A DNA stretch of 64,000 bases from Galbitalea sp036271875 (GCA_036271875.1 DATAZU010000017.1:124001-188000); one strand, 5' to 3'. Positions 1-9,806 are shown, counted from the stretch's first letter. A program made the numbers and translations. Notes: generated by a model from the letters alone, not told the origin.

Positions 1-1657
1 CGTAGGCATAGAACGGGTCGAACCCGAACGAGTTCGCGGTGACCCGAACAGACAGCTGGTCACCGAGGTCGGCCCCGCTCGATGTGTAGGACGCGCTCGT
101 CGCACCATAGATCGGATTGCCGTTATTCAGCCATTGGTAGCTGAGGGTTGCATCACTCCGCGTCGCCGTCGCCGCGACCGTGTATGTCGTACCAACCGGC
201 GTGTCCTGGACCGCAATTTGCGGGTAGAAACTGAACCCGGGGATGGCGGTCAGGTCGGGCAGGTGGAGCGTGTATGAGTTCGTTCCATAGTCGAGGAACA
301 TGACCTGCTGCTTGATCGGCTCGTGAGCCCCGGTCGTATCGATGACCGAAACCGTGTACCAGCCGGGGACAAGCGGATTGTCGTCACCATCCTGGTTTCC
401 GTCCTCCGTAATTGGACCAAAGGAATTCGACAGCGCGACCGTTCCGGCGCTGTTCGTTGTGCCGTCCGCGACGTCGAGTGGCGCGGTAGTCGGCGCCACA
501 GAGACATACGCGTTGTCGATCGGCGTGCTCCCCGAATTGTCGATGGTGAATCGGGGGTCTGCACCGTCGTAGGTGTCGCTACCCAGGAAGAAGGTGGTGC
601 CCGTAGCAGAGGTGTGGCCGGAGGTGACCACGACTATCTCCGCCTGCGAAAGCGGCACGTCCTCGCCACTGGGGCTGAGGTATACCGCGCTCTCACCGAA
701 CGACCCGGCTTCCATCTGCACCACGTAGTCGCCCGCTGGCAGGTTCTTGACGGCCCAAACGCCCTTGCTGCTTGCCGGGATCCCAGCGACAGACTTGTCA
801 AGGTTCAGTGAGGCGCTCGAGCTGAGCGATGGGTCGACTACCGGAATCGCGAGCGCAACTCGATCGACATCATAGAAGAAGTTGTCATCGACATCGATGA
901 TCGCGGTTCCGGAGATCGCACCGGTTCCTACAGCAAATTTCTGGCTGACGCTCGCAGTGGTCCCAACAGCAACGAACGTGGTGGCCGCCGCGGCAAGGGA
1001 CTGTGCGCTGCCGGAGAAAATCGGCGGATACACGCCACCGGGTGCGTAGAACTCGAACCGGTAGCTGCCCGGGATGGCATTCGCGAAGGTGAACACGCCG
1101 CTGGAGTTTGTTGTCGTGTAGATGCTGGATGTCCAACTCGTACCGTCAAACTGGTACGCGTCAACTTCGGCATTCTTTAGCGCCGCACCCGTCGGTCCGG
1201 TCACTTTGCCGGTGATCGTCGCACCGGTTGCGATGGACGCCGCAACGAAATTGTTGGTGCTTGTCGGCGTAAACAGGGTCGCACCGGCCAGGGTTGCCGT
1301 GCCTCCGAGGTACTGGATGGTGCCGCTGATTGCGGACGCCCCATTCGGCTCGAAGAAGAGCGTGTAGGACTCGCCACTCCACACGGACATGGAGTAGTAG
1401 CCCGGCTTGCCCAAAATCGGCACAGCCACATCCGGATCCTGGCCTGGCGCCGCGCTGCCATCGGCAACCTCAACGGGGTAGATGTCGTAGTTGGTGAGCG
1501 CCGCGCCCGTTTTGCTCGTGAGCTTCAGGGTGAGCGTGATCTGCGCCGTCGCAAACGCGGGTGCCGAGACACCCAGTGCGACCAGGCCAGCCACCACCAC
1601 CGCAACGAGGGCGGCAAGAGCAAGACGAACGAATTTGTTTCGGGTAGGGGTATTCAC
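1..1657 (-). CDS. Large secreted repeat protein, 3' part cut by the window edge
   Basis: The gene reads from a GTG at 1657 towards the left edge and is still open there, so at least 552 residues are present. The N-terminus is a clear Sec signal: basic start (TRNKFVR), a long Ala/Val/Leu core and an APAFA cleavage region near residue 37. Several beta-sandwich modules of the carboxypeptidase-regulatory/SpaA kind follow, with the recurring pattern of a prealbumin-like fold (ISGTIQYLGG..., ITGKVTGPTG..., ISGTAIIDVDD). Near the edge an Ig-like module begins with the signature LSYQWLNNGNPIYGAT. The same signature recurs in the 2024-residue protein encoded just upstream on the same strand, so the two are paralogues. 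A cell-surface or extracellular adhesive role is inferred; no enzyme motif is visible. A TTG or ATG start slightly further in cannot be excluded. Confidence 0.8.
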   Translation of the reverse strand, partial: MNTPTRNKFVRLALAALVAVVVAGLVALGVSAPAFATAQITLTLKLTSKTGAALTNYDIYPVEVADGSAAPGQDPDVAVPILGKPGYYSMSVWSGESYTLFFEPNGASAISGTIQYLGGTATLAGATLFTPTSTNNFVAASIATGATITGKVTGPTGAALKNAEVDAYQFDGTSWTSSIYTTTNSSGVFTFANAIPGSYRFEFYAPGGVYPPIFSGSAQSLAAAATTFVAVGTTASVSQKFAVGTGAISGTAIIDVDDNFFYDVDRVALAIPVVDPSLSSSASLNLDKSVAGIPASSKGVWAVKNLPAGDYVVQMEAGSFGESAVYLSPSGEDVPLSQAEIVVVTSGHTSATGTTFFLGSDTYDGADPRFTIDNSGSTPIDNAYVSVAPTTAPLDVADGTTNSAGTVALSNSFGPITEDGNQDGDDNPLVPGWYTVSVIDTTGAHEPIKQQVMFLDYGTNSYTLHLPDLTAIPGFSFYPQIAVQDTPVGTTYTVAATATRSDATLSYQWLNNGNPIYGATSASYTSSGADLGDQLSVRVTANSFGFDPFYAY

Positions 1658-1730
1658 CGTGGTGCTCCGATTAACGACGTATTGCGCGCAACTCGCGAGC
1701 ATCGCTCGAAAAGTATCAATAGACAAGTCG

Positions 1731-1761
1731 GTCCGCAACCCCCGAGAGGGGGGTCACGGAC
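1731..1761 (-). terminator. Strong hairpin between the two surface-protein genes
   Basis: The arms GTCCG/CGGAC and ACCCCC/GGGGGT pair around a GAGA loop, separated by a symmetric CA/CA internal loop. It lies 44 nt past the stop of the 2024-residue protein and 74 nt before the next start on the same strand. There is no T-run, so it is either a weak intrinsic terminator or a structured leader of the downstream gene. Confidence 0.45.
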
Positions 1762-1804
1762 CGATTCACCAAATGTTCAGTTGGCTACGCTGTCAGAGCC
1801 GTCT

Positions 1805-4800
1805 CTAGATCACCGAACCGGTGGACGTCGAGGCGGCGCCGGCCGACGCGTATCCATCCCTCGTTGCGGTCACAACAACGAAGACCGGCTGACCGTGCAG
1901 CGTCTCGTCGACGACCCACGTGCTCGACGTCGCGCCCGGGATGATGGTTGCCGTTCCCGTGCCGCTGTACCACTGGTAGCTGAAAGTCAGGCCGTCGAGT
2001 GACCAGATGCCGTTGGATGCCGACAGCGTCGATCCCGCCACCATCGAGCCGGTGATCTTTGGCTTAGTGACATTCGTTGGCGCCGCCCCTGCGGTGACCT
2101 GGAGTGAGTTGGGCGAGAAGGTGACGGGATCGTATCCGGCCGCGTGCGCCGTGATCTCCACCGAGATCGTTTCACCGTATTCTTCCGAGGTCGGGACAAA
2201 CGTCGTGCCCGTCACGCCAGGAATCTCGATCCCATCGCGGAACCACTCGTAGCTAAACGTCGCGCCGACCACATTCCAGACACCCGCGCTCACCGTAATG
2301 GTGGCTCCGACCGCATCCGTCTGAGTCGGCGAAGAGACGACGGTACCGGATCCCGCAAGCGTCGGGCCCGTGGTCGGCTGCAAAACCGTTGGTTCGACGA
2401 TCAGCTGGTCATCGGTTGGATCGCTTCCGCCGCTCGCATAGCCCGCCTTGGAACTCGTGACGATCGCGTCAAGGTGGTCACCGAGGTCGACGGCGGGCAC
2501 CAGGTAGGTCGCCTTGGTCGCACCCGCGATATTCGTCCAGGTTGAGCCATCCGTCGAGAGCCGCCACTGGTAACCGTGCGTGAGCCCGGTCACCGAGTAT
2601 CCACCAAACGTGAGGCCAACCGTGCCGCCTGGATGAACGGTACCGGTGTAGCTCAGCGTCGGAGAACCACGCGGCGCCGGCGCCGCGGCGAACAGCACCC
2701 CGGCAGTGAGGTGTGACGCGGTTGCGTAATCCAGGGAGTTGGAGGTGATCTTCACCGAGATCGTCTTGCCAACATAGGCGGATGACGGGGTGAAGCTCGA
2801 CGAGGTGGCCTTGGAGATTGCGGTCGTCCCCGAGTACCACTGGTAGGCCAGCTGCGCGCTCGAGTTGGGAGACGGGAACGTAAATGCATCGGCGGCAGCC
2901 GTCGGCGCGCTCAAGGTGTTTCCGTAGACCGGAGTCCCCGAGATTGTTGGGGCGTTCCAGGTCGGAGCCGCGCCCTTCTGCATGATGAAGTTCACGAAAG
3001 CGGGCTTGTATCCCACTCCCCCATCGTGCTCGATGGTCAGCGAGACGTAGTCCTGTTGCCCGACGTTCGTGCGATCAAAGGTGTTCGTCGTGTCGCCGTT
3101 ACCGGCGTTGTAGCTGAAGCTGCTGCTGTTGTTGACCAACCACGTGTACGACACCGTTCCGACACCGCCGGCTGTCGGCCAGGTTCCCGGCGAGACAGTC
3201 CAGGATCCGTGCACCGTCGCGGTCGTGTTCACCGTGGTCAGGACCGGCTTTACCGTGGGGACGGGAGTCGCCTGAACGAGCGGAGCACCCGCACTAGCGG
3301 CAGAGCCGTTGGTCGTGTATCCGGCCTTGGTCGCTAGTTCGCCGATTCGGATGTACGTAGCGCCAGCCTGGAAATCGGCGAGCACCGGCGTGTAGGTCGT
3401 CAACGTATTAGTGCCGTTGGCCGGAATCCAGGTGCTGCCATTCGTCGAAATCTGCCAAATGTACCCCGGCGTGATCGATGGAACATCCCACGTTCCGGCC
3501 TTTGCCGTCAGCTTGACGCCGAACGTCGCCTTACCAGCGGCCAGTCCGGCGGAAATACTCGGCGCGACCATGGATGAGATCGTGTGACCGTCACCGATCG
3601 TGGTGACGGGTCCGTAGACCGAGTACGGCGCAAAGGTCGACTTCGACCCGGTGACCCGCAGTGCGACGTGGTCATTCGCATCTGCAATCGGCGGAACGAA
3701 GGTTGATGTCGTCGCCTTCGGAATCACGCTGTAGTCCACGGATGTCGGGTCGGAACAGTCCGACCCGGTGCACAGCAGCCACTGGTAGTTGTTCGTAACG
3801 GCCGTTGTTGGACCCCAGGTGCTGACCGTGTCCGTGATCTTCGTCAAGGGTGCGTTGGTGTTCGCTGCTGCCGCATGAACGCTCGCCGGGACATTTACGA
3901 GGTCCTGCCGTAGTCCTCCGGTACCGCCGATGAAGGTGTCCTCATCTGCCAGGTGGGTTGGCGAACTGGCGAACACATCGAGGAGGATGCGGTGACCAAC
4001 GTCTGCCGATGAGACGACATAGCTGGACTTGGTCGCGCCGGCAATTGCCGCCGAACTTCCCGGCGTCAACGGCGCCCGATACCACTGGTAGGTGAAGGTC
4101 GTCGCCGCCGAACTGTCATCGGGATAGACCCAGCTCACTCCCGTTGGCATCGACAGTGTCGACCCGACTGGCACGGGCGTCGCAGAACCACTCACGGCGC
4201 CCACGACGGAGTCCTGTATCGAGAGCGAGAAGCCGTTTGCGGTCACGTTCCCGTCGCTCTTGCGCGCGGTGACAGTTGTCGTTCCCGACGCGTAGCCAGC
4301 CTTGCTTGCTTTTACCGTCACCGTGATCGCCGCATCGGGATCGCCGCCACTTGCCACGTATGTGACGCTGTTCGTCGTCGAGACCGGCCCGACAACTCCG
4401 GTCTCGTTCCAGACGTAGCCGGGTGTCGTTCCGGTAATCGACCAGGTACCCGGTGTCACCGTGTACACCGTGTTGCCTGCGACGACCTTCGAGGTGATCT
4501 TGGGCGCCACCTTGAGAATTGGAGCAGTGATCGGAACAATCAGCAGGCTAGCCGGATCGCCGACGGTCACCGGGTTGTAACCCAGCTCACTCGCCGTGAC
4601 GCTGAGTCGCACCGCACTACCCGCTTCGGCCGCGGTTGGCGTGAACGTCTGTCCTGTCCCAAGGAGGGTCGATGTTCCGTCCTGGTACCAGTCATATTCG
4701 TAGTGCACGCCCGGCACATCTGCCCAGTTGCCGATCGAGCCCTTCACTGCCTGGCCGACCGTCACACGACCCGTGGTGTTGTCCAGCGGCGTGCTCGGTG

Positions 4801-7800
4801 GAGTGTTGTTGACAATCGCGTCGGATGCGGTGACCGAATTGGCGGCGGTGGCGTACTTGACGACCGACTCCTGCACATCCGCGGGCGGTTGGAACTGGAA
4901 GTTGTCGTCGACCAGTGTCACCCGCACCTCGAGGTCGGTGTTGAAATCCGCACTCTGCGAGGTGTAACTGGTACCGGTAGCACCGTAGATCGGTTCACCG
5001 TCGCGCATCCACTGGTACGACACCGAGGCATTGGTGTGGTTCCAGGTCACGTTGTTCACGTAGTAGGTCGTTCCGACCCGCGAGTCAGAGGTGTCCGTGA
5101 TCGCCGGATCCGTTGTGAACGCGAGCGGCACGGCGGGGACAACGGGAATTACGAACGGGTTGGCGCCAGAGCTCACGGTCAGCGCACCGTCCTCCTCGGC
5201 GAAGCGATCCTGTGGGTTGTTGGGGTCGAAGATGAGCGCCGAGTAGCTGTACTCCCCCGGGATCAGGCTCGCCGAGAAGGTGCCATCGGTAAAGATCGAC
5301 GTCTCGGTGACGAAGTTGCCGGACTGGTCGAAAATGTCGACCTCGCCTGCCGCCTCGCCGAACGTCCCAGCCAGCGAGGTATCGAGCGAGCCGACTACGT
5401 TGCCGGTGGCCTGATCGGACAGCAGCGGAAGATTGATCGTTCCGGGAACGACGGTCGCCTTGCCCGCGGTGACGTGGTAGACCACGACCGAATTGTCGTT
5501 TACGGCGTCTGTGTCGGGAGACCCATACGTATCGTCACCCGAAGCATCGGTGAAGCTCAATGCGTAGTAGCCGGTCGGCAGACCCGTCAGTGAGAACTTT
5601 CCGCCGATTGTCGAATAGGTGTACGAGTTGTTGTCGGGGCTCGCTGCGGTGAAGTGGCCGAGCGTTCCGCTCAGGGCAACCGGATCGACCTCGATGTCGC
5701 TGAGCTTCGGCGAACCGCCCGGGCCGGCAACAACGCCGGAGATCGTCCCGCCGAGCGCGAGGTGCTGGCTGAGGACTGCCGGCTTGCCCGCAGCCACGTA
5801 GACGTGCGTCGCGTGAGCGGCATCGACACCGCCGCCGGCATACTCTCCAACGTAGGCCGAGGTGTCGGCTGTATCGAAGTCAACCGTGTAGCTTCCCGTC
5901 GCGAGGTTAGGGAATGAGTATGCACCCGTCGAGGATGTGACAGCGGTCTTCTCGTAGTTCCAGGACGTGCCGTCGAAGTTGTAGAGGTCGACACCGACCC
6001 CCTTGATCGCCTTGTTGGCAGTGGTGGTCACGACACCGCTGATCGCCGCGCTTGAAGCCAGGGTGATGTCGAGAGAAGCAGCGCTCGATGTGGCCGTAAA
6101 CAGCTTGCTCGCCGTCTCATTCGTGCCGCCGCCGTAATACTGCTGGTAGGTACCGGTGGTGTTGACGAACGGTGGCGTGAACAGCAGGGAGTAGTCCTGG
6201 CCCTGCTGCAGACCCGACAGCAGGTAGGTGCCGGGGTGGCCGGAAACCGGCACTCCGCCGACCTCGTCCAGGTTCGGCACCTCCGTGCCGTCGGTCAGTG
6301 CATCCGCCTCGATGTCGACACCGGACAGCGCGGTGCCCGCCTTATTGCTGAGATGGATCGTGAGGGTCGAATAGTCGTCGTAGACGAAGTTCGCGTTGAA
6401 CGTGCCGGTGATCTGGGAGATCGTGGTACCGAGACCGATACTCCCCGAACCGTCCTGGGTTCCGGTGTACACCCGGCTCGGGAAGTTGCCGTTCGGATCG
6501 GTGAAGGTGAGGTTGTAGTCGTCGGGCGGCACGGTCTTGGTGTAGTTGCCCGAGGCGTCGGTCGTTGTCGAGAGCGTCGGGTTGCCGTCCTGGGAAACCA
6601 GGTCGACCTCAATACCCTCGAGAGGGCCACCGCTCAGCGAACTCACGTTCCCTGTGACCGTCAGTCCCTTGCCGACGGTGCCGTCGATGCCCGCGTGCAC
6701 GTCTCCAGATCCCGCGACCGTGATCGGCGTCGATCCCTGAGCGAAAGGAGAGTCGCCGTACCACGTCGGGTAGTAGTGGTGGCCAGCGGCGTCGTCAGTC
6801 GCCTCGTTCTCCGGCACGAATTCGACATCGTACTTGCCCGGCGCAACCGAGATCGAGTACGCATCGGTGGTCGGATCCGCCTGACCCACGAACGCCTCAT
6901 TGTTGTCCTGGTCGGTGTTGCCCTGGGCGTCGAGAGGGAACGCCAAGACCTCGGCCACCTGGCCTTCGCTCGGATCGAGGGCAGGATCCAGAGTCATCGT
7001 TCCGGAAATCGTGCCGGCCGCGACGAACTGCACGTCATGGGTTTGGGTGGTGTAGAGACGGACCTGGAAGGGAGCCGCAGAGGCAAAGGTATCCGCGCCG
7101 AGGTTGAACGTCGTCGCCGGCCATGTGTCGTTCGTGCTCTGGTGAGCTCCGACGACATAGGTGCCCGGTGCGAGGTTCGGTACCGAGTAAGTCGACCCGG
7201 TCGGCGTCACCGAGGTGTACTTCTCGAAGTCGACGAAACCGTCGGGATTGATCGTCTGGCGATAGAAGTCGATCTCGTCGGCGCTCGTGGTTGGGGCGTA
7301 TCCGCCGCCGCCATCCGGTCCGAGGATATTGCCCGACAGTGTTGCACCGGGGGTCAGGTATTCGGTCCAGTTCGTAAGTCCAGCGGTCTGCGTGAAGTAG
7401 GTCACGGCCTGCGGGCCATCCGAGGCATTTCCGTCGAAGTCGCTCTCCATGAGAGAGCCCTGCGGCACGATCCAGCCGCTCGAGTCGGTGACCGGCAGGG
7501 AGGTATTCACGTCGATAGCCGCTGTGGCATCGACGAAGACGGCATACTCGTCTCCAACCACGAGACCGTCCAATGCCAGGCCAAGCTGACCGTTCGCCCC
7601 GGTCGTGCCGAATCTGATTGCGTCCCACTCCTGCTCATCCGCGTCAAAGTGGTAGAGAGTAATTTGCGCGCCCTCGACAAGTGCACTGTTATCCAGCTCG
7701 ACGCTGTGGTCGTAGTAGGTGTGCAGAGTCAGGTTGAACGATCCCGTGGCCGGCACGGTCGCGGAGGCCGCGGCCGACATCCCGAGGGTGAGCATGGCGG

Positions 7801-7879
7801 CGGCCGTCAGCGCCGCGAGTGCCGAGGCGAAGGCGCGTATCGGGGAAACGGACTTTCGGGCTGCGAAGAACGGAGACAT
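1805..7879 (-). CDS. Giant secreted multi-domain Ig-like repeat protein (2024 aa)
   Basis: The ATG at 7879 follows a good ribosome site (AAGGA, spacer 5). Residues 1-41 are a signal peptide ending SAAASA. Residues of about 45-930 hold consecutive prealbumin-like modules (carboxypeptidase-regulatory or SpaA-like), seen as repeated SGVV...G...DLY...GSYT patterns. From about residue 935 to the C-terminus there are about eleven tandem Ig-like modules of 80-100 residues, each marked by Y-x-W-(Y/F/L) (for example SYQWMRDGEPIYGAT, SYEWFRDGIEIPGVT, AYQWYSGTTAISKAT) and ending in a V-x-V-T-x-x-x-x-G-Y strand. No LPXTG, SLH or membrane anchor is seen at the C-terminus, which ends STSTGSVI, so it is probably secreted or loosely wall-bound. 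It lies between a sigma/anti-sigma fusion gene and a paralogue. An adhesin or matrix role is inferred. Confidence 0.85.
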   Translation of the reverse strand: MSPFFAARKSVSPIRAFASALAALTAAAMLTLGMSAAASATVPATGSFNLTLHTYYDHSVELDNSALVEGAQITLYHFDADEQEWDAIRFGTTGANGQLGLALDGLVVGDEYAVFVDATAAIDVNTSLPVTDSSGWIVPQGSLMESDFDGNASDGPQAVTYFTQTAGLTNWTEYLTPGATLSGNILGPDGGGGYAPTTSADEIDFYRQTINPDGFVDFEKYTSVTPTGSTYSVPNLAPGTYVVGAHQSTNDTWPATTFNLGADTFASAAPFQVRLYTTQTHDVQFVAAGTISGTMTLDPALDPSEGQVAEVLAFPLDAQGNTDQDNNEAFVGQADPTTDAYSISVAPGKYDVEFVPENEATDDAAGHHYYPTWYGDSPFAQGSTPITVAGSGDVHAGIDGTVGKGLTVTGNVSSLSGGPLEGIEVDLVSQDGNPTLSTTTDASGNYTKTVPPDDYNLTFTDPNGNFPSRVYTGTQDGSGSIGLGTTISQITGTFNANFVYDDYSTLTIHLSNKAGTALSGVDIEADALTDGTEVPNLDEVGGVPVSGHPGTYLLSGLQQGQDYSLLFTPPFVNTTGTYQQYYGGGTNETASKLFTATSSAASLDITLASSAAISGVVTTTANKAIKGVGVDLYNFDGTSWNYEKTAVTSSTGAYSFPNLATGSYTVDFDTADTSAYVGEYAGGGVDAAHATHVYVAAGKPAVLSQHLALGGTISGVVAGPGGSPKLSDIEVDPVALSGTLGHFTAASPDNNSYTYSTIGGKFSLTGLPTGYYALSFTDASGDDTYGSPDTDAVNDNSVVVYHVTAGKATVVPGTINLPLLSDQATGNVVGSLDTSLAGTFGEAAGEVDIFDQSGNFVTETSIFTDGTFSASLIPGEYSYSALIFDPNNPQDRFAEEDGALTVSSGANPFVIPVVPAVPLAFTTDPAITDTSDSRVGTTYYVNNVTWNHTNASVSYQWMRDGEPIYGATGTSYTSQSADFNTDLEVRVTLVDDNFQFQPPADVQESVVKYATAANSVTASDAIVNNTPPSTPLDNTTGRVTVGQAVKGSIGNWADVPGVHYEYDWYQDGTSTLLGTGQTFTPTAAEAGSAVRLSVTASELGYNPVTVGDPASLLIVPITAPILKVAPKITSKVVAGNTVYTVTPGTWSITGTTPGYVWNETGVVGPVSTTNSVTYVASGGDPDAAITVTVKASKAGYASGTTTVTARKSDGNVTANGFSLSIQDSVVGAVSGSATPVPVGSTLSMPTGVSWVYPDDSSAATTFTYQWYRAPLTPGSSAAIAGATKSSYVVSSADVGHRILLDVFASSPTHLADEDTFIGGTGGLRQDLVNVPASVHAAAANTNAPLTKITDTVSTWGPTTAVTNNYQWLLCTGSDCSDPTSVDYSVIPKATTSTFVPPIADANDHVALRVTGSKSTFAPYSVYGPVTTIGDGHTISSMVAPSISAGLAAGKATFGVKLTAKAGTWDVPSITPGYIWQISTNGSTWIPANGTNTLTTYTPVLADFQAGATYIRIGELATKAGYTTNGSAASAGAPLVQATPVPTVKPVLTTVNTTATVHGSWTVSPGTWPTAGGVGTVSYTWLVNNSSSFSYNAGNGDTTNTFDRTNVGQQDYVSLTIEHDGGVGYKPAFVNFIMQKGAAPTWNAPTISGTPVYGNTLSAPTAAADAFTFPSPNSSAQLAYQWYSGTTAISKATSSSFTPSSAYVGKTISVKITSNSLDYATASHLTAGVLFAAAPAPRGSPTLSYTGTVHPGGTVGLTFGGYSVTGLTHGYQWRLSTDGSTWTNIAGATKATYLVPAVDLGDHLDAIVTSSKAGYASGGSDPTDDQLIVEPTVLQPTTGPTLAGSGTVVSSPTQTDAVGATITVSAGVWNVVGATFSYEWFRDGIEIPGVTGTTFVPTSEEYGETISVEITAHAAGYDPVTFSPNSLQVTAGAAPTNVTKPKITGSMVAGSTLSASNGIWSLDGLTFSYQWYSGTGTATIIPGATSSTWVVDETLHGQPVFVVVTATRDGYASAGAASTSTGSVI

Positions 7880-8003
7880 GGTTTCCTTACGCTGCTTGAC
7901 TCGGGGCTAGGGCAGAATCCGAGTAGTTCTCGCAAGGTACCAGCGGATAGACAGAATCGGTGAACCCCATCGGGGGGCGATTTTCGCAACCGGAACCCCG
8001 AAA

Positions 8004-8049
8004 GTACGAGCCCCGCCACGACCCTGGGCGGCCGCGGCGGGGTTCGTAC
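8004..8049 (-). terminator. Long hairpin downstream of the sigma-factor gene
   Basis: The 14-base arm GTACGAGCCCCGCC pairs with GGCGGGGTTCGTAC (one G-T wobble) over an 18-nt loop. It lies 110 nt past the sigma gene stop and 125 nt before the next start on that strand, so it could be the sigma-gene terminator or part of a structured leader. The 7880-8159 gap contains no gene. Confidence 0.5.
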
Positions 8050-8052
8050 TCA

Positions 8053-8070
8053 CTCCGTAGTAAGACGGAG
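8053..8070 (-). terminator. Small hairpin next to the 8004-8049 stem
   Basis: The perfect 6-bp stem CTCCGT/ACGGAG with the loop AGTAAG lies 3 nt from the larger hairpin. The two together look like a tandem terminator or a leader structure. There is no clear T-run. Confidence 0.35.
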
Positions 8071-8112
8071 CGAAGGAGCGAACTCCCACAGAAGAGACCG
8101 GTCCCCCGCCCG

Positions 8113-8122
8113 GTTATGACGC
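8113..8122 (-). promoter_or_regulatory. Shared 10-mer GCGTCATAAC, copy upstream of the giant surface gene
   Basis: On the minus strand this reads GCGTCATAAC, about 235 nt before the 2024-residue gene. The identical 10-mer occurs about 95 nt before the sigma-factor gene (9900-9909). CGTC resembles the -10 element of many ECF promoters, so a shared ECF-dependent promoter is possible. I could not match a common -35 at fixed spacing. Confidence 0.3.
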
Positions 8123-8159
8123 ACGGGTCACGGGGTTGACACGCAGCGAAGCATCGCTG

Positions 8160-9806
8160 CTAGTTGAGAAGCTTGACGACGGTTCCGAGCAAACCGCCCG
8201 TATTCAGCGTCAGCGGAATGTTGATCGGCAACTTGATGCCGAGCAACGTGAGCGTCTGGCTAAGGTTCAGCGCACCCGACCCGCTCGGAAGAGCGGTGAT
8301 GAGCAGGGTGAAGGTACCGTCAGAATTCACTTTGGCCGTGCCGTAAACAATGCCACCGACCTGAGCGGCAACCGTCGCGCCCGGAGTTCCCTTGCCGGTG
8401 AGGGTGATGTTCGTGGTCACCGGAGCGCCGCCGGGGGCATCCTGCCCCGAGGGCGACGCTCCGGGAGTCAGGGATCCAAGGAGCGGATCGACGACATTGC
8501 TGCCCAACCCACCCACGACATTGCCAACGGTATTGCCGAGTGCGTTCGTTACGCCGCCTACGGTATTCGTGACCCCGCCGACGACTCCCCCGACGACACC
8601 GCCGACACCAGTGCTTCCCGTGCCGGTACCAGCACCGAGCAAACCGCCGAGCAGGCCTCCGGTGAGAAGCCCCGATCCAGGGTTGATCGTCGAATCCGAA
8701 TTCGAGCTGGACCCGGGCGGCGCAGTGAGTGCCGCGATCGCCGCGTTGTTTGCCGGGGATGCGGCCTGGACCGTAGTCGACGAGTGCGAAGGGCTCGGGG
8801 CGACCGCTTGCGGCGCCAGTCCGAGAGCGACACCACCGCCGACGGCGGCAACCACCGCCAGCGAACCGACCAGGGTGCTAACCCCCGTCGCCGCGCCCAT
8901 GGAGAGACCGGCGGTAACGGCAGGCGCAAATGCCGCCGGTGCAGCGAGAACAGTGAACGACGCGGGGACCGCGGGCAGCGCTCCTGCCGCAACGGCGGCC
9001 GCTCCAGCCGCTGTCGTGTGCGTAAGCGTGGCAAGCAGGATGCCGCCAACGCCAGCACCGAGCAGGATGGGCAGCATCACCATCGCGAGATGCGAACCGA
9101 CCTCATCCACCTCCTCGCTGATGATCGCGCACTTGGTGCAGGTGAGCAGGTGATCGTTGATCTTCTCCTGCTCGCGCTGGGTAAGGCTGTGGCGCGCATG
9201 GTCACCGAGTCGGGACATCGTCCACTTGCAGTTCTCGGATGTTCCGGGCTCGGATACGTGGGCCTGTAGCCACGCCTTGCGAAGTCCTTCGCGTGCGCGG
9301 TAGCTGAGGGCGGCGACGCCGTTGGCGCTCATTCCGAGGATCGGAGCGACCTCGTGCGGGTCCATTCCTTCCACCTCGGTGTACCAGAGCACGGACTGCC
9401 AGCGCTCCGGGAGTGAGCGGAACGCCCGAGCCGTCAGCGTGCGGTCGAGCGCGATGGCGACCGGGTCGTCAATAGTGGACGGGTCCTCGTAGTCGGCGAT
9501 GTCGTCCACCTGCACGTCGCGGGACTTGGCACCCCAACTGGATGCGAGGTTGCGGATGGTCGTATAGAGGTAGGGGCGAAACGCTCCCGAAGGGCCGCCG
9601 CCCGCCAGAACTCGCTGGTAGATGCGGGTGTAGGCCTCAGACACAAGGTCATCCGCATCGATCGACGAGGTGAACTGGCGGGCAACGCGTGCCCCCGAGC
9701 GGTAATGACGGCGCCAAAGCTCGGCAAACGCGCTCTGGTCCCCCGACCGCGCGTTCGCTATCAGCTCTTCGTCTGAGGTGGTTAACCCCGTGTCAGTTTC
9801 GCTCAT
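8160..9806 (-). CDS. ECF-type sigma factor fused to zinc finger, membrane region and Big-like tail
   Basis: Sigma region 2 lies at about residues 10-85 (SDEELIANARSGDQSAFAEL ... DDLVSEAYTRIYQ) and region 4 at about 105-165 (LPERWQSVLWYTEVEGM ... ILGMSANGVAALSYRAREGL). A zinc-finger-like anti-sigma stretch follows (C...HLLTCTKC), then hydrophobic Ala-rich segments that probably cross the membrane, a Ser/Thr linker, a Gly/Val/Leu/Thr-rich low-complexity run and a C-terminal beta-domain resembling Big-type modules (TLTGKGTPGATVAAQVGG). Sigma, anti-sigma and a presumed outside domain are thus one 548-residue chain. I chose the ATG at 9806 because it directly precedes the conserved MSETDTG...SDEEL start. 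The ATG at 9833 (MNRSGNW) has a visible GAGGG and is an alternative. It probably controls itself and the surface-protein genes downstream (inference). Confidence 0.8.
   Translation of the reverse strand: MSETDTGLTTSDEELIANARSGDQSAFAELWRRHYRSGARVARQFTSSIDADDLVSEAYTRIYQRVLAGGGPSGAFRPYLYTTIRNLASSWGAKSRDVQVDDIADYEDPSTIDDPVAIALDRTLTARAFRSLPERWQSVLWYTEVEGMDPHEVAPILGMSANGVAALSYRAREGLRKAWLQAHVSEPGTSENCKWTMSRLGDHARHSLTQREQEKINDHLLTCTKCAIISEEVDEVGSHLAMVMLPILLGAGVGGILLATLTHTTAAGAAAVAAGALPAVPASFTVLAAPAAFAPAVTAGLSMGAATGVSTLVGSLAVVAAVGGGVALGLAPQAVAPSPSHSSTTVQAASPANNAAIAALTAPPGSSSNSDSTINPGSGLLTGGLLGGLLGAGTGTGSTGVGGVVGGVVGGVTNTVGGVTNALGNTVGNVVGGLGSNVVDPLLGSLTPGASPSGQDAPGGAPVTTNITLTGKGTPGATVAAQVGGIVYGTAKVNSDGTFTLLITALPSGSGALNLSQTLTLLGIKLPINIPLTLNTGGLLGTVVKLLN

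Noticed and set aside
6236..7963. Long plus-strand open frame (575 codons) inside the giant surface gene
   Set aside because: Its Arg/Val-rich product resembles nothing, and it lies antisense to a well-supported gene with a signal peptide and repeats; high GC leaves such frames open.
8136..9269. Plus-strand open frames opposite the sigma gene
   Set aside because: The Arg/Ser-rich composition and the clear sigma/zinc-finger protein on the other strand show that these are shadows.
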